From contig NZ_CP118246.1 of assembly GCF_028816455.1 (NCBI RefSeq), positions 2,990,501-3,054,500 on the forward strand: a stretch of DNA of 64,000 nt, written 5' to 3'. How positions within the stretch are numbered: the stretch's first letter is position 1; each line of letters begins with the position of its first letter. This document shows positions 18,576 to 29,948 of this stretch, piece by piece. The translations under genes were made by a program, and so were the position numbers. Source of the DNA: Devosia algicola. Its GTDB lineage: Bacteria > Pseudomonadota > Alphaproteobacteria > Rhizobiales > Devosiaceae. The notes below the pieces were generated by a model. That model made no database searches, was not told the origin of the DNA, and was given only the letters and a program-made list of their open reading frames with translations.

Positions 18576-19561
18576 ATGACTGACAATATGATGACTGCCC
18601 TGGGCCTCGATAGACCCGAAACCGGTGATGACGCCGTTGTCCCCTTCACACTCGAGCAACTTGACACGCGCGGTCGCGCCGTCCGGTTCGGCAGTGCGCT
18701 CGATGCCATTTTGAATCGCCACAACTATCCCGCCCCCGTGGCGCGCTTGTTGGGGGAAGCGGTGGCCTTGGCAGCGCTTATCGGCTCGTCGCTCAAATTT
18801 GAGGGCCGCTTCATTCTCCAGACCCAGACCGACGGTCCGGTCAATCTTATCGTGGTGGATTTTGACGCGCCCGACGGCCTGCGTGGCTATGCCCGTTTCG
18901 ATCAGGACGCGCTTGTAGCCGCCACTGAGGCAGGCAAGACCAGCCCCGGCGAACTGCTGGGCAGTGGCCATTTGGCCATGACCATTGATCAGGGCGAACA
19001 CACCGAGCGTTATCAGGGCATCGTTGCGCTTGAAGGTAATTCTCTTGAGGAGGTGGCTCACACCTATTTTGTCCAGTCCGAACAAATCCCCACCATGGTG
19101 CGGCTGACCGTGGCCGAGTTCACCCGGAAAGGGGACGAGCGACCCCATTGGCGCGCCGGTGGCGTATTGATCCAACACCTGCCTGATCACGGTGAGTCGG
19201 TGGTTCGCGACCTGCCGGGCGACGGCGACATGGACAATTCCGATATTGAGGAGGAGGACAGCTGGACCCAGGCCAAGGCGCTATTGGCAACCCTTGAAGA
19301 CGTGGAACTGGCTGATCCCGACCTGTCGCCGGAGCGGCTATTGTTCCGCCTCTATCATGAAACAGGCGTGCGGGTGTTTCCCCCCTGCCCATGGTTGAGC
19401 GTTGTACCTGTTCGGCCGATCGGATCGAAGACATGCTGGCCACCAGCTTTACCGACGCAGATCGCGAGGACATGGCGGTCGACGGTGAGATTGAAGTGGT
19501 GTGCGAATTTTGCTCGACCGCCTATCACTTCAGCCCGCATCATTTCTCCATCAAGCATTGA
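18576..19561 (+). CDS. hslO: Redox-regulated chaperone Hsp33 (one-base frameshift at 19380-19385)
   Basis: 328 residues after repair. The N-terminal chaperone domain runs from FTLEQLDTRGRAVRFGSALDAIL through the LGSGHLAMTIDQG region. The C-terminal zinc switch CTCSADRI...VCEFC is in the next frame. The break is in a run of six C (TTTCCCCCCTG); a seventh C gives Val-Phe-Pro-Pro-Leu-Pro-Met-Val-Glu-Arg and links the two parts. Oxidation of the four cysteines activates Hsp33 as a holdase under oxidative stress. The start at MTDNMMTALGL is the domain-consistent ATG. Confidence 0.9.
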
Positions 19562-19777
19562 TCGGGTGCCCCCTTTGGCACGGCGGTAAAAATTCAATTA
19601 AGACAATGCTTTCGCTGATCCAAAATATCCGAATAATCCGGATTGCCGATTGAGTTTCAAGGGTGCATAGCTTGGCAGCATGAGACTGTCGGGGGCGGCC
19701 AGTGACGTTTATCTGCTATTCAGCGCGCAGGATTTTTTTGCGCGTTGACACCGGAAAACCATCATCTGGGCCGCTGC

Positions 19778-21686
19778 ATGTCGCAGCAAACTGAACTGAT
19801 CCGTGCCATTTTGCAGGATCAGTGCCGCTCGCACGACGCGGCACTGACTGTGTTGCAAGCCGCATTATTGCTCGAAGTTGATCCCCTCGACTATTGCGCC
19901 ATGACGCTGGGGGTAGGGCAGGCCAAAACTCTTGAACGCAGCGCCCGCTGGGCCGGACTTGCTCATTTCAATGTTGTCCCGCGACAGATGCAGGGCAATC
20001 ATCAGCCGGCGCGCCTTGAGGCGTTGGCCGATGTCCGGGCTTTCAAGGTCAAGTTGCTGGACCGCGACGTGCTGTTTTGCGCGCCACAGTTTTTTGAGCC
20101 TTATCCGGTTGCGGCGCGAGGTGTTGAACCAACCTCCACTGGCGCGACGGCTGTGTCTTGTGCCGGCCAATGCCCTGCGCCGCTATCTGGTCCAGGCCTC
20201 GGCCGGGCATTTGCTGGACCACGCCCGTCAGGAGTTGGCGCGAAATTGGCCATTGGCCAGCGCCCATCTTGAGCCTGACAATGCCGGTTCGCATTGGCTT
20301 TGTTGCCGCCCTGTTCGGTCTTATTGCCTTGGTGTTGACCTCGTCCATCCTGCAATCGCCCGGCCTGTTTCCCCTCGTCGTCATGTTGCTCGCACTGCCC
20401 GCTGCCGTACGATTGGCCAGTGTGTGTACCTACAGGACACCGGTACTGGCGCCGATTACTCATCGCCCCGATAATGAAGAGCCTGCCAGCCTATTCAGTG
20501 TTGATTCCCTTGCGTGACGAAGCGCATATGGTGCCGCAACTGGTCGCTGCCATGGCCGCGCTCGACTACCCCGCTGAACGTCTTGATATCAAGTTTGTGG
20601 TCGAAGCCGACTGTCACACCACACTGGAAGCCGTTGAACCCGTGCTGGATCAACCGCAGTTTTCGCTCGTGGTAGTGCCCGAAGCGGTTCCGCTGACCAA
20701 GCCAAAAGCCCTTGATTACGCCTTGCCGCTGGCGCGTGGGGAATATGTCGTGGTGTTCGATGCCGAAGATACCCCCGCCCCCGACCAGCTATGGCGTGCG
20801 GTGCGCCATTTTCGCGATCATCCCGCCGTGCAATGTATCCAAGCCGAACTGGTCATCGACAATGCCGCCGAATCCTGGCTCACCAGCCTGTTCGCGGGTG
20901 AATATTCCGGTCTGTTTGGCGTTCAACTGCCGGCGTTGGCGCGCTGGGGCCTGCCCATGCCGCTAGGCGGCACCTCCAATCATTTTCGCGTCGCAACGCT
21001 ACGCGAACTGGGTGGCTGGGATCCCTACAATGTTACCGAGGATGCTGACCTTGGCATGCGTTTGGCCCGTGCCGGGCATCGCGTTGATACGCTAGCCATT
21101 GGCACGCTGGAGGAAGCCCCCACTCATTTACGCTCATGGCTGGCCCAGCGAACCCGCTGGATGAAGGGTTGGATGCAAACCTTTGTCGTTCACAATCGTC
21201 GGCCGCATCTGTTGCTGCGAGAATTGGGCTGGCGCAATTTCTGGGCCTTCGAGCTGATTGTGGGCAGCATGATTGTAGCGCCGCTCCTGCACAGCGCCTT
21301 TGCCACAATAGTGATATTGAGCCTGGTGCTCGGGTGGTCGGTTCTGGGCGGTTTGGACGCGCCCTGGCATTTGGCCTACGCCTGCATTTTCGCATTTGGC
21401 TATCTCGTGCCGCTTGTCCAGACCTGCCTCGGCTTGGCGCGTCTCGGTCAATATCGCCTGCTCGCCCGGCAGGCTCTGGTTGCCTGCCTATTGGGTCCTT
21501 GTGTCGCTTGCCACGGTGCGTGCACTATACGAACTGCTGGATCGTCCTTTTTATTGGGCCAAGACAACCCACCGTGTCGCCCCGGCCCAACGCGGCAGCA
21601 CCGTGCCATTGTCGGGGACCAGCAATCCGTCGCGCCTTGCCCGGTTCAGGCTGACCGCGCCGTTTGGCCGTCGTCGAAAATTCTAA
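19778..21686 (+). CDS. Membrane glycosyltransferase, family 2 (four frameshifts: 20096, 20271, 20479, 21471)
   Basis: Four insertions at GAGCCT or AGGCTC split this gene; removing them gives 634 residues. The N-terminal domain (LIRAILQDQCRSHDAALTVL, LLLEVDPLDYCAMTLG) resembles the small helical domains preceding polysaccharide synthases. Two membrane helices follow (VRIGFVAALFGLIALVL and FPLVVMLLALPAAV). The catalytic GT2 domain has SVLIPLRDE, VVFDAED, TEDADLGMRL and QRTRWMKGW (the processive QxxRW signature). Four or so further helices end the protein. It probably polymerises or transfers an exopolysaccharide sugar. The start ATG at 19778 is uncertain; a TTG at 19745 is in frame. Confidence 0.75.
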
Positions 21687-21746
21687 TTTGGACGTTTTCC
21701 GCTCTGAACCGTTACACTAGCGTCTGTAATTTGCCGGAGACCCTTT

Positions 21747-23520
21747 ATGACCACCGAGCAGTTGCTGTCTTTCTCCGTCATAATCGGCATGATGCTCGTC
21801 TTTATCTGGGGCAGGCTGCGTTACGACATCGTGGCGGCGGGCGCCTTGCTCGTGGCGATTGCCGTTGGCATCGTTAAGCCCGAAGACGCCTTTTCGGGTT
21901 TTTCCGACGATATCGTCATCATCGTCGGTAGCGCCCTGCTGGTAAGCGCGGCGGTGTCGCGCTCTGGCATCATGGAAGTGATCATCCAACGCTTCGCCCC
22001 CAATCTGACACACCCGCGGATCCAACTGATTGCCCTGGTTCTGGTCGTCACCATCTTGTCGGCCTTCGTCAAGAACATCGGCGCTCTTGCCATCATGATC
22101 CCCATCGCCTTCCAGATGGCGCGCAAGTCAAAAGTCTCGCCCTCGCTGTTCCTGATGCCGATGTCATTCGGCTCGCTTCTTGGCGGCTTGATGACCCAGG
22201 TGGGCACCTCACCCAACATTATCGTCTCGCGCGTGCGTTTCGAATTGACCGGTGAATCCTTTTCCATGTTTGATTTTACGCCGGTGGGTGGCGTGTTGGC
22301 CATTGTGGGCGTGTCAGCGTTAGCAGTTTGCTACAAATTGCTACCCGAACGTCAACGCGAAGACTCCTCGATTGACGAAGCCATAAAGATCAAGAACTAC
22401 ACGACCGAAGCGCAGGTCGTGGCGGAATCCGCAGTACTCGACAAGACCATCGGCGAGCTGCAAAAGCTCGGTGACGGTCAGGCCATGGTCACAGCAATCC
22501 TGGGTGAAAACGGCCGCCGCCGCACACCTTTGCCCGACGCCGTGCTGCGCGACGGCGACATTCTGATGCTTGAGGGCGAACCCGAAGCGCTCGACAAACT
22601 CGTGGGGCAGGGTGGCCTCAGCCTGTCTGATCGCAAGGTCGACATGGTGACCCCTGCCGACGATATCGGCACCGTCGAAGCCATCGTCGGAAAGTCGTCG
22701 GCATTGATCGGGCTAAGTGCCCAGGATTTAACGCTTTTCGACCGTACCGGGGTCAATATCCTGGCCATCAGCCGCCGCGATATCCGCTTCACCAAGCGTC
22801 TCGGCGAAATCAAGTTGCAAAACGGCGACGTGCTACTGCTACGGGGCAATATGAATTATCTGCCCAACCTCCTGCGCCAGTGGGATTGCCTGCCGTTGGC
22901 AGAACGCAAGCTGCAATTGGGTAGTGTTCGCAATGGGTTGGTGCCGGTTGCCATTCTGGCCGTCGCGATGGGTCTGACCGCATTCGGTATTGTACCTGTT
23001 GCTGTGGCCTTTTTCGGTGCGGCCATGTTGATGGTCCTGACTCGCTCGCTGCCATTGCGCGAAGCCTATACTCATCTCGATGCGCCCATTCTGATCATGC
23101 TGGCGGCCCTGATTCCGGTGTCGGATAGCCTGCGCACTACCGGCGGCACTGAGCCTGATTGCCGACTGGCTGTCGGGCATGGCCAGTACCTTGCCGCCTT
23201 ATGGCGCCCTGGCATTGATCATGGTGGCGGCAATGGCTGTAACGCCATTTCTCAACAACGCCGCGACGGTGCTGGTCATGGCCCCGATTGCCGCGACCTT
23301 CGCGACCAGCCTCGGTTTCCGCCCCGAAGCCTTTCTCATGGCAGTAGCGATTGGCGCCGGCTGTGACTTCCTCACCCCAATCGGGCACCAGTGCAACACC
23401 ATGGTCATGGGGCCGGGCGGTTATCGATTTGGTGACTACTGGCGGCTTGGCCTGCCTCTGTCGATCATTGTGGTGCTGGTCGGCGTACCCATGCTCCTGC
23501 TCGTCTGGCCGCTTGCCTAG
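21747..23520 (+). CDS. SLC13/DASS-family transporter with TrkA-C domains (frameshift at 23151-23156)
   Basis: 590 residues after repair. About ten hydrophobic segments flank a cytoplasmic insert (roughly residues 210-385) holding two TrkA-C-like domains, as in bacterial SLC13 relatives of the YfbS type. FVKNIGALAIMIPIA and FLNNAATVLVMAPIAATFA are the paired SNT-like hairpin motifs of the DASS fold. These proteins carry dicarboxylates, sulfate or similar anions with Na+. The second half after SLRTTGGTE is in the next frame; deleting one C in GAGCCT restores ELIADWLSGMAS. Its 3' end overlaps the convergent DUF2474 gene. Confidence 0.85.
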
Positions 23521-23630
23521 GCACCCAACATGGTCTTGATGATCAACCCTACTATTGCTACGCACGCAACCCCGGCGAGCCATAATAGGGCGAACCAGCC
23601 AAGGCGCCGATAAAGCGGGGCCTCGGCCAT
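23517..23630 (-). CDS. DUF2474 small membrane protein of the cytochrome bd/CIO operon, 37 residues
   Basis: MAEAPLYRRLGWFALLWLAG starts a 37-residue single-span protein ending in TMLGA. This pattern (short PLxRRLGW head then one hydrophobic helix) matches DUF2474, typically the third gene after cydAB, where it plays a role like CydX in oxidase assembly or stability. Its ATG overlaps the cydB TAA (TAATG), pointing to coupled translation. Its last 4 bases overlap the stop of the SLC13 gene on the other strand. Confidence 0.85.
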   Translation of the reverse strand: MAEAPLYRRLGWFALLWLAGVACVAIVGLIIKTMLGA

Positions 23631-24635
23631 TAATGATACCCCTCTTCAGGGTCTATTTTGCCCCGGAACACCCAATAGGCATAGCCGGTATAGGCGAGAA
23701 TGATCGGCACCAGGACTACTGCGCCGACCAGCAGAAAGCCTAGCGAGGCTATCTGGTGCCGCGGCCTCGTTGATCGTCAGTGCGCCCGGTACGATATAGG
23801 GATAGAAGCTGATGCCGATCCCGGTAAAGCAGAGGACAAACAGCCCCAGCGCCGCCAGAAACGGCTGCAGATGCTTGTCGGTGGTCAACCCATGCCAAAG
23901 CGCGAATGCGCAAACTGCCAGCAATAGCGGTACAAAGGCGGAAAAAAAGGCGGTCGGGAAACCAAACCAGCGCGAAAAATAGATGTCGCGGATGAACGGG
24001 GTCCAGATGCTGACGACGCCGATCATGATCAGCGTGGCCACGCCGGCAATCATGGCGTACCGCCGGGCCTTTGCTTGCAGTTCGCCGCTGGTCTTGAGGT
24101 TGAGCCAGCAGGCGCCCAATAATGTATAGCCGAATACCACGGCAATCCCGGTCAAAACGCTGAATGGGGTCAACCAGTCCCACCAGCCGCCGCTATAGTG
24201 CCTGTCCGTAACCTCAATGCCCTGCACCAGCGCACCCAGGGCAATGCCCTGGGTAAAGGCGGCAATCGTCGAGCCGAGAGCAAATCCCGCGTCCCATACA
24301 GGTCGCCAGCGCTCGGTACGCCAACGGAATTCGAACGCCACACCGCGAAAGATCAGACCCAGCAGCATGAGGGTGATCGGCATGTAGAGCGCTGGCATGA
24401 TCGTAGCGTAGGCAAGTGGAAATACCGCCATCAAGCCGCCGCCGCCCAGTACCAGCCAGGTCTCGTTGCCGTCCCAGACCGGAGCGACCGAATTGGTCAT
24501 CACGTCCCGGTCGTGTTTTTCAGGAAACAGCGGAAACAGGATGCCAATGCCTAGATCAAAACCGTCCAGCACAACATAGGCCAGTACCGAAAAGGCAATG
24601 ATGGCTGCCCAGATAAATGCAAGGTCAATGGCCAT
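23630..24635 (-). CDS. cydB: Cytochrome bd-type (CIO) ubiquinol oxidase subunit II, CydB (frameshift at 23745-23750)
   Basis: 334 residues after repair. IWAAIIAFSVLAYVVLDGFDLGIGILFPLF is the standard CydB N-terminus, and DGNETWLVLGGGGL follows near residue 55. The C-terminal GFLLVGAVVLVPIILAY and WVFRGKID are in the shifted frame; removing one G from GAGGCT rejoins them through SSLGFLL. With CydA it oxidises quinol and reduces oxygen with high affinity. It overlaps the cydA stop by 11 bp. Confidence 0.9.
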
Positions 24636-26044
24636 TGTTTGGCTCCACCTTTGACGATTGCGCCGGACCGGGCGTAATGCCCGCAGCCCGGTTTGGCGCC
24701 TTTTCCAACTCGTGATCGTCGGTTTGGGGTGTTCGCCGCATCAGGCGCAGCAGATAGAAAACCCCAGCGCCGAAGACGACAAAATAGACTATGATGAAGG
24801 CGATGAGCGATGCGCCAACCGCAGGAGCATCGACATTGGAGAGACTATCCGAAGTGCGTAGCAAACCATAGATTGTGTAGGGTTGTCGCCCCACTTCGGT
24901 TGTGTACCAACCAGCCAGAACCGCGACGAATCCGGAAGGACCCATCAAGATGGCGGCGCGATGCAGCCATACATTGTCGTAAAGACGCCCGCGCCAGCGC
25001 AGCCACAGTGACCACAATCCGAGGCCGAGCATCAAAAATCCAAGCCCGACCATGACGCGGAAGGTGATGAAGGGAATAAGGGCCGGCGGGCGATCTTCCT
25101 TGGCCCACTCCTTGAGCCCCTTGATTTCGCCGTCGGGGTCATGGGTCAGGATCAGCGACCCGAGCTTGGGAATCTCGATCGCATAATCTGTCGTATCGGT
25201 CTGATCATTGGGGATACCGAACAGAATAAGCGGTGCGCCTTTCTGTGTCTCGTAATGGCCTTCCATGGCCGCGATCTTGGCCGGTTGGTGCTCAAGTGTA
25301 TTGAGGCCATGTGCATCGCCCGCAACGATCTGTAGTGGGGTGACAAGCGCTGCCATCCACATGGCCATGGAAAACATGATCCGTGCCTGCCGGTTGGTCC
25401 TGTCGGCAAGCAAATGGTTTGCGCCGACGGCGCCCACCGCGAAGGCGGTAGTCAGAAAGGCGGCAAGTACGGTATGGACCAGCCGATAGGGAAATGACGG
25501 ATTGAATATGATCGCCCACCAGTCTTCGGGCACATATTGGCCATTCTCGGCAATGGAGTAGCCTGCCGGTGTCTGCATCCAGCTATTGGCCGAAATGATC
25601 CATGTCGCTGAAACCAGCGTGCCCAGTGCCACCATCAGCGTCGCAAAAAAATGCAGCTTGTCACCGACGCGCTTGCGCCCGAACAGCATGATCCCCAAAA
25701 ATCCCGCTTCGAGGAAAAATGCCGTGAGCACCTCATAACCCATCAGGGGGCCGATGATCGCTCCAGCCTTATCCGAGAACGTCGCCCAGTTCGTGCCGAA
25801 CTGGTAGGCTCATGACAATGCCCGACACCACGCCCATGCCGAATGTCACGGCAAATATGGTCTTCCAATAGTCGAACAAGCGCAGATAGGCCCCGTCCTT
25901 TTTCCATAAGTACAGGAAATTGAGGAATGCCAGATAAGCGGCGGTGCCGATAGAAAATGCCGGAAAGATGAAGTGAAATGAAATGGTGAAAGCGAACTGA
26001 AGACGCGCCAGAATTTCGGCGCTCATTCCCATGAACATGTTCAT
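24625..26044 (-). CDS. cydA: Cytochrome bd-type (CIO) ubiquinol oxidase subunit I, CydA (frameshift at 25806-25811)
   Basis: 472 residues after repair. LARLQFAFTISFHFIFPAFSIG holds the proximal heme-ligand histidine (residue 24). GFLGIMLFGRKRVGDK, the heme-region segments and TEVGRQPYTIYGLLRTSD are typical. The Q-loop between about residues 230 and 310 looks short, as in cyanide-insensitive CioA. The N-terminal 80 residues end at GIVMS, then YQFGTNWATFSD continues in the next frame after one base is removed from AGGCTC. The strong GAAGGAAA precedes the ATG. Confidence 0.9.
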
Positions 26045-26277
26045 TTTCCTTCACGCATAACGCGGGTTGGTCTGCTGTATGGCTCACACATACGCTCTTG
26101 AGCCATCCGCGAAACCATGGCCATTTGGCACGCGTCGCTTTGTCAGTGCAACATTAGTTCCGGCATTGACCCCAAATCAAGATCACACGGATCGGCCGTA
26201 TCAGTGCGTTTTAGTCCTAATGGCCGGCGCTAATGGACGCCAAGCCTTAGCGACGACTTGACAGCCATCGCGTTTAG

Positions 26278-26297
26278 TTGCAAATGATTTGCAAATG
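26278..26297. promoter_or_regulatory. Overlapping palindromes upstream of mntH, candidate Mur/Fur-family operator
   Basis: TTGCAAATGATTTGCAAATG lies 22-41 bp before the mntH ATG. It contains the palindromes GCAAAT-G-ATTTGC and ATTTGCAAAT sharing a half site. The AT-rich TGCAAAT motif resembles the Mn-responsive Mur boxes of rhizobia as I remember them; the exact assignment needs checking. Binding here would block mntH transcription or translation initiation. Confidence 0.5.
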
Positions 26298-26318
26298 CAG
26301 AGTAAGGACACTATTCGA

Positions 26319-27662
26319 ATGGACGAACGGGCGCCAAAAACATTCACCGGCTGGAGCCGCGGCGGCGGCGAGTCGTCGCTCTCAGATGTCAACCGGTCGA
26401 TCCCGGTCAAGGGCATGGCATCCAAATGGCGCCGCGCCGTGGCCTTTATCGGGCCGGGCTATCTTGTCGCCGTTGGCTATATGGACCCCGGCAATTGGGC
26501 GACATCGCTCGCCGGTGGCTCCAAATTCGGCTATACGCTGCTGACCGTTGCACTGATCTCCAATATCATGGCCATCGTATTGCAGGCGCTTTGCGCGCGC
26601 CTTGCCATCGCTTCGGGTCGTGATCTGGCCCAGGCCTGTCGTGACGCCTTTCCCAAGCCGGTAGCCTATGTGCTGTGGTTTCTTGCTGAAATCGCCATCA
26701 TCGCCACCGATATTGCCGAGGTGATTGGCACCGCCATCGGCCTTAACCTGCTTTTTGGCATACCGCTTGAAATTGGTGTATTGATCACCGCGCTCGATGT
26801 CTTCCTGATCCTCTACCTGCAAAAACTGGGTTTCCGCTGGGTCGAGGCGCTGGTTGTCGGATTGCTGGGCGTCACTGCAGCCTGTTTTTTCGTCCAGATT
26901 GCGTTGGCTGACCCCAACTGGGGTGATGTAATCCGCGGCTTTGCACCGACCACGGAAATCGTCAGTAATCCCGAAATGCTCTATCTGGCGCTCGGTATTC
27001 TTGGTGCCACCGTCATGCCACACAATCTTTATCTGCATTCGGGCATTGTGCAGACCCGCGACTATGGCAACAGCTTGCCCGAAAAACGCGAAGCCTTGAA
27101 ATTTGCCACCATCGATTCAACGGTGGCGCTGATGTTGGCCCTATGCATCAATGCCTCGATCTTGATCCTTGCGGCGGCAACATTCCACGTTGCGGGACAA
27201 ACCGACATTGCTGAGCTTGAGCAGGTCCATTCCCTGCTGGCCCCGGCCCTTGGGTTGGCGATTGCGCCCACGCTCTTTGGCGTAGCGTTGTTGGCGTGCG
27301 GCATCAACTCGACGGTCACGGCAACCCTGGCCGGGCAGATCGTCATGGAAGGGTTTCTCGACATCAAACTCGCGCCGTGGCTTCGGCGCCTGATCACTCG
27401 GGCCATCGCAATCGTGCCCGCAGCCGGGGTTACCATCTGGTACGGTCAGTCCGGGACGGCTCAATTGCTGATTTTGAGCCAGGTCGTACTGAGCCTGCAA
27501 CTGTCCTTCGCGGTGTTCCCGCTGGTCATGTTTACCGCTGACAAGAAAAAGATGGGCGCAATGGTCGCGCCAAAATGGCTGATTGCCTTCTCGCTTGCCA
27601 TCGCCATTATCATCGCCGTGCTCAACATCAAGTTGATATATGACTTCCTGGCGTTGGGATAA
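26319..27662 (+). CDS. mntH: Nramp-family manganese/divalent-metal transporter MntH
   Basis: A 447-residue Nramp protein. The metal-binding DPGN at 56-59 in TM1 and the MPHNLYLHS motif in TM6 are intact, and about eleven hydrophobic segments are visible. It imports Mn2+ (or Fe2+) with protons. The start at MDERAPKTF has AGTAAGGA upstream; an ATG ten codons earlier would place the operator inside the coding region. It is divergent from cydA and converges with the zinc ATPase. Confidence 0.92.
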   Translation: MDERAPKTFTGWSRGGGESSLSDVNRSIPVKGMASKWRRAVAFIGPGYLVAVGYMDPGNWATSLAGGSKFGYTLLTVALISNIMAIVLQALCARLAIASGRDLAQACRDAFPKPVAYVLWFLAEIAIIATDIAEVIGTAIGLNLLFGIPLEIGVLITALDVFLILYLQKLGFRWVEALVVGLLGVTAACFFVQIALADPNWGDVIRGFAPTTEIVSNPEMLYLALGILGATVMPHNLYLHSGIVQTRDYGNSLPEKREALKFATIDSTVALMLALCINASILILAAATFHVAGQTDIAELEQVHSLLAPALGLAIAPTLFGVALLACGINSTVTATLAGQIVMEGFLDIKLAPWLRRLITRAIAIVPAAGVTIWYGQSGTAQLLILSQVVLSLQLSFAVFPLVMFTADKKKMGAMVAPKWLIAFSLAIAIIIAVLNIKLIYDFLALG

Positions 27663-27682
27663 TCACCGCTTCGGCGCCCGAA

Positions 27683-29881
27683 CTACTGCCCGGCGTCGCG
27701 CCCGCGCCAGCCCAAAAGCCGCATGGCGTTGGCCGTTACCAGCACCGTGGCGCCGGTATCAGCCAGTATGGCTGGCCATAGCCCGGTAATCCCTACAATC
27801 GTCGTTACCAGAAACAGTGCCTTCAGCCCCAGCGCCACGGTAATGTTCTGCTTGATATTGGCCATGGTGGCCCGCGACAGCAGCATCATGTTGGCGATAT
27901 CCAGTACCCGCCCGTGCAGCACCGCCGCGTCGGCGGTTTCAAGCGCGACATCGGTGCCGCCCCCCATCGCAATGCCAACGTCAGCGGCGGCCAGCGCTGG
28001 TGCATCATTGATCCCGTCGCCAACCTTGGCAACCATTTCGCCGCTGGCCCGAAGTTCGCCGACAATGGTCTGCTTGTCCTCAGGCAATAGTTCGGCGCGC
28101 ACCTTGATGCCTAATTGAGCGCCGATGGCACGGGCGGTTTGTGCGTTGTCGCCGGTCAGCATGACCGTTTTTGCGCCTAACCCACCGATGGCGGCAAGGC
28201 CCTCGGCAGCATCGGAGCGCGGTTCGTCGCGCATGGCGATGATTCCGGTCACCACGTCATTTTCCACTAGTACCGAAACGGATTTTCCGGCGTCGTTGAA
28301 CTGGCTGATTTGTTGGTCCAGACCAGCGGACAGTTGGACTCTCTCTCGCGCTGCTCGGGGCGACCCCAGGAACAGGTCGATCCCATCTACGGTGCCGACA
28401 ACGCCCTTGCCGCCAATTGCTCGCGCATTGGAGGCTGGGGCAGGCGCAACGCCCCTTGCGGATGCTTCAGCCAGAATGGCTTTGGCCAACGGATGACTTG
28501 ACCCCGTTTCCAGTGCCGCTGCCAGACCCAGCACGTCCTCGGCGCTTCGTGAGCCCGCGACAATGTCGGTGACTTTCGGCTTGCCGGCGGTCAGTGTGCC
28601 GGTTTTGTCCAGCGCCACCATGGTAATCGAACCCACTTGCTCGAGCACCGCGCCTCCTTTCATTAGCAAACCCTGTCGCGCCCCCGCCGATAGTGCCGCA
28701 GCGACGGCAGCCGGTGTTGAAATTACCAGCGCGCAAGGACAGCCGATCAGAAGGATTGCCAGGCCTTTGTAAATCCACTCGTCCCATCCAGCGCCCGTCA
28801 CCAGCGGCGGCACAGTGGCGATAAGCGCCGCCACAATCATCACGCCCGGCGTGTAGTAGCGCGAGAACCGATCAATGAACCGCTCCGTCGGCGCTTTGGA
28901 TTCCTGGGCATGCTCAACCAGCGCAACGATCCGGGCAATCGTGTTGTCGGCGGCTGCGGCTGTGACGCGCACACGCAGCGCAGCGTCGTGATTGATGGTG
29001 CCGGCAAATACCTTGTCACCCACCTGTTTTTGCCGGGGCACAGATTCACCGGTTACCGGGGCCTCATCGATCGCACTTTGGCCTGACAGGATGACGCCGT
29101 CGGCAGCAATCCGGTCGCCGGGCCGAACCAGAATGATGTCATCCAGCGCCAGCGCCTCGGCTGACACGTCGCGGGTTTGGCCATCGCGTTCACGTAACGC
29201 AACTTTGGGCACCAATGTTGCCAACGCCTTGATGCTGGCGCGCGCGCGTCCGGTCGCGACGCCTTCGAGTAACTCCCCGATCAGGAACAACAGCACGACA
29301 ATTGCAGCTTCTTGCGCCGCATTGATGAAGACCGCACCAATCGCGGCGATGCTCATCAGTGTTTCAATGGAAAACGGGCTGCCGTTGATCGCGCCGCCAT
29401 AGGCACGCCGCACGATCGGGACCAGCCCAACCAGCATGGCCGCAACATATGCCCACTGCCCAAACTGGGGCAGCAACTGCGCGATGACGAAGGCAATGAC
29501 AACGGCCACCGCGCTCAATGCCGCCAATCGGGCCTTGTCGCTTCGCCACCATGACCCATCCTCGGACCCATGATCATGCCGGTGCATGCCTGCGAGTTCG
29601 TCGGTCGACCCGTCTCTCGTGTGTTCCTGATGACTGGCCGATTCGCGAGGCGCTGAATCCTCACCAATTATTGTTGCCGTGTAGCCGAGGCTTTTTACCT
29701 TGCCTGCAATGTCATCTGGCGCGGTATCCAAGTCGTGATCGACCGTCATCATACCCGCGACCACCGAAACACTGACCTCGGAGACGCCGGAAATCCGGCG
29801 CGTTGCCCGATCGACCTTGGTCGCGCAACCGGCGCAATCCATGCCTTCGATGCGAAAACGCGTGGTGAGTGATGCTGTCAT
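27683..29881 (-). CDS. zntA: Zn2+/Cd2+/Pb2+-exporting P1B-type ATPase
   Basis: 732 residues. An N-terminal HMA domain has GMDCAGC (Cys16, Cys19), then a His-rich linker (HQEHTRDG...HRHDHG, residues 84-104) before the membrane domain. The ion-pathway CPC is at 381-383, phosphorylation DKTGT at 425-429 and phosphatase TGES at 277-280; GDGINDAPAL is also present. It exports zinc, cadmium or lead. A strong AAGGAG precedes the start. A divergent MerR-type gene almost certainly controls it. Confidence 0.92.
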   Translation of the reverse strand: MTASLTTRFRIEGMDCAGCATKVDRATRRISGVSEVSVSVVAGMMTVDHDLDTAPDDIAGKVKSLGYTATIIGEDSAPRESASHQEHTRDGSTDELAGMHRHDHGSEDGSWWRSDKARLAALSAVAVVIAFVIAQLLPQFGQWAYVAAMLVGLVPIVRRAYGGAINGSPFSIETLMSIAAIGAVFINAAQEAAIVVLLFLIGELLEGVATGRARASIKALATLVPKVALRERDGQTRDVSAEALALDDIILVRPGDRIAADGVILSGQSAIDEAPVTGESVPRQKQVGDKVFAGTINHDAALRVRVTAAAADNTIARIVALVEHAQESKAPTERFIDRFSRYYTPGVMIVAALIATVPPLVTGAGWDEWIYKGLAILLIGCPCALVISTPAAVAAALSAGARQGLLMKGGAVLEQVGSITMVALDKTGTLTAGKPKVTDIVAGSRSAEDVLGLAAALETGSSHPLAKAILAEASARGVAPAPASNARAIGGKGVVGTVDGIDLFLGSPRAARERVQLSAGLDQQISQFNDAGKSVSVLVENDVVTGIIAMRDEPRSDAAEGLAAIGGLGAKTVMLTGDNAQTARAIGAQLGIKVRAELLPEDKQTIVGELRASGEMVAKVGDGINDAPALAAADVGIAMGGGTDVALETADAAVLHGRVLDIANMMLLSRATMANIKQNITVALGLKALFLVTTIVGITGLWPAILADTGATVLVTANAMRLLGWRGRDAGQ

Positions 29882-29919
29882 CGTCCGGACTCCTTGAATT
29901 TCTGTCTCAAACGCTACAT

Positions 29920-29936
29920 CCTCTAGCCACTATAGG
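29920..29936. promoter_or_regulatory. MerR-type dyad operator between zntA and its regulator
   Basis: CCTCTAG-CCA-CTATAGG is an interrupted inverted repeat with one mismatch, centred in the 67-bp gap between the divergent genes. MerR-family regulators bind such dyads in overlong promoter spacers and untwist them on metal binding. Confidence 0.65.
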
Positions 29937-29948
29937 AGCAAGCCAGAA

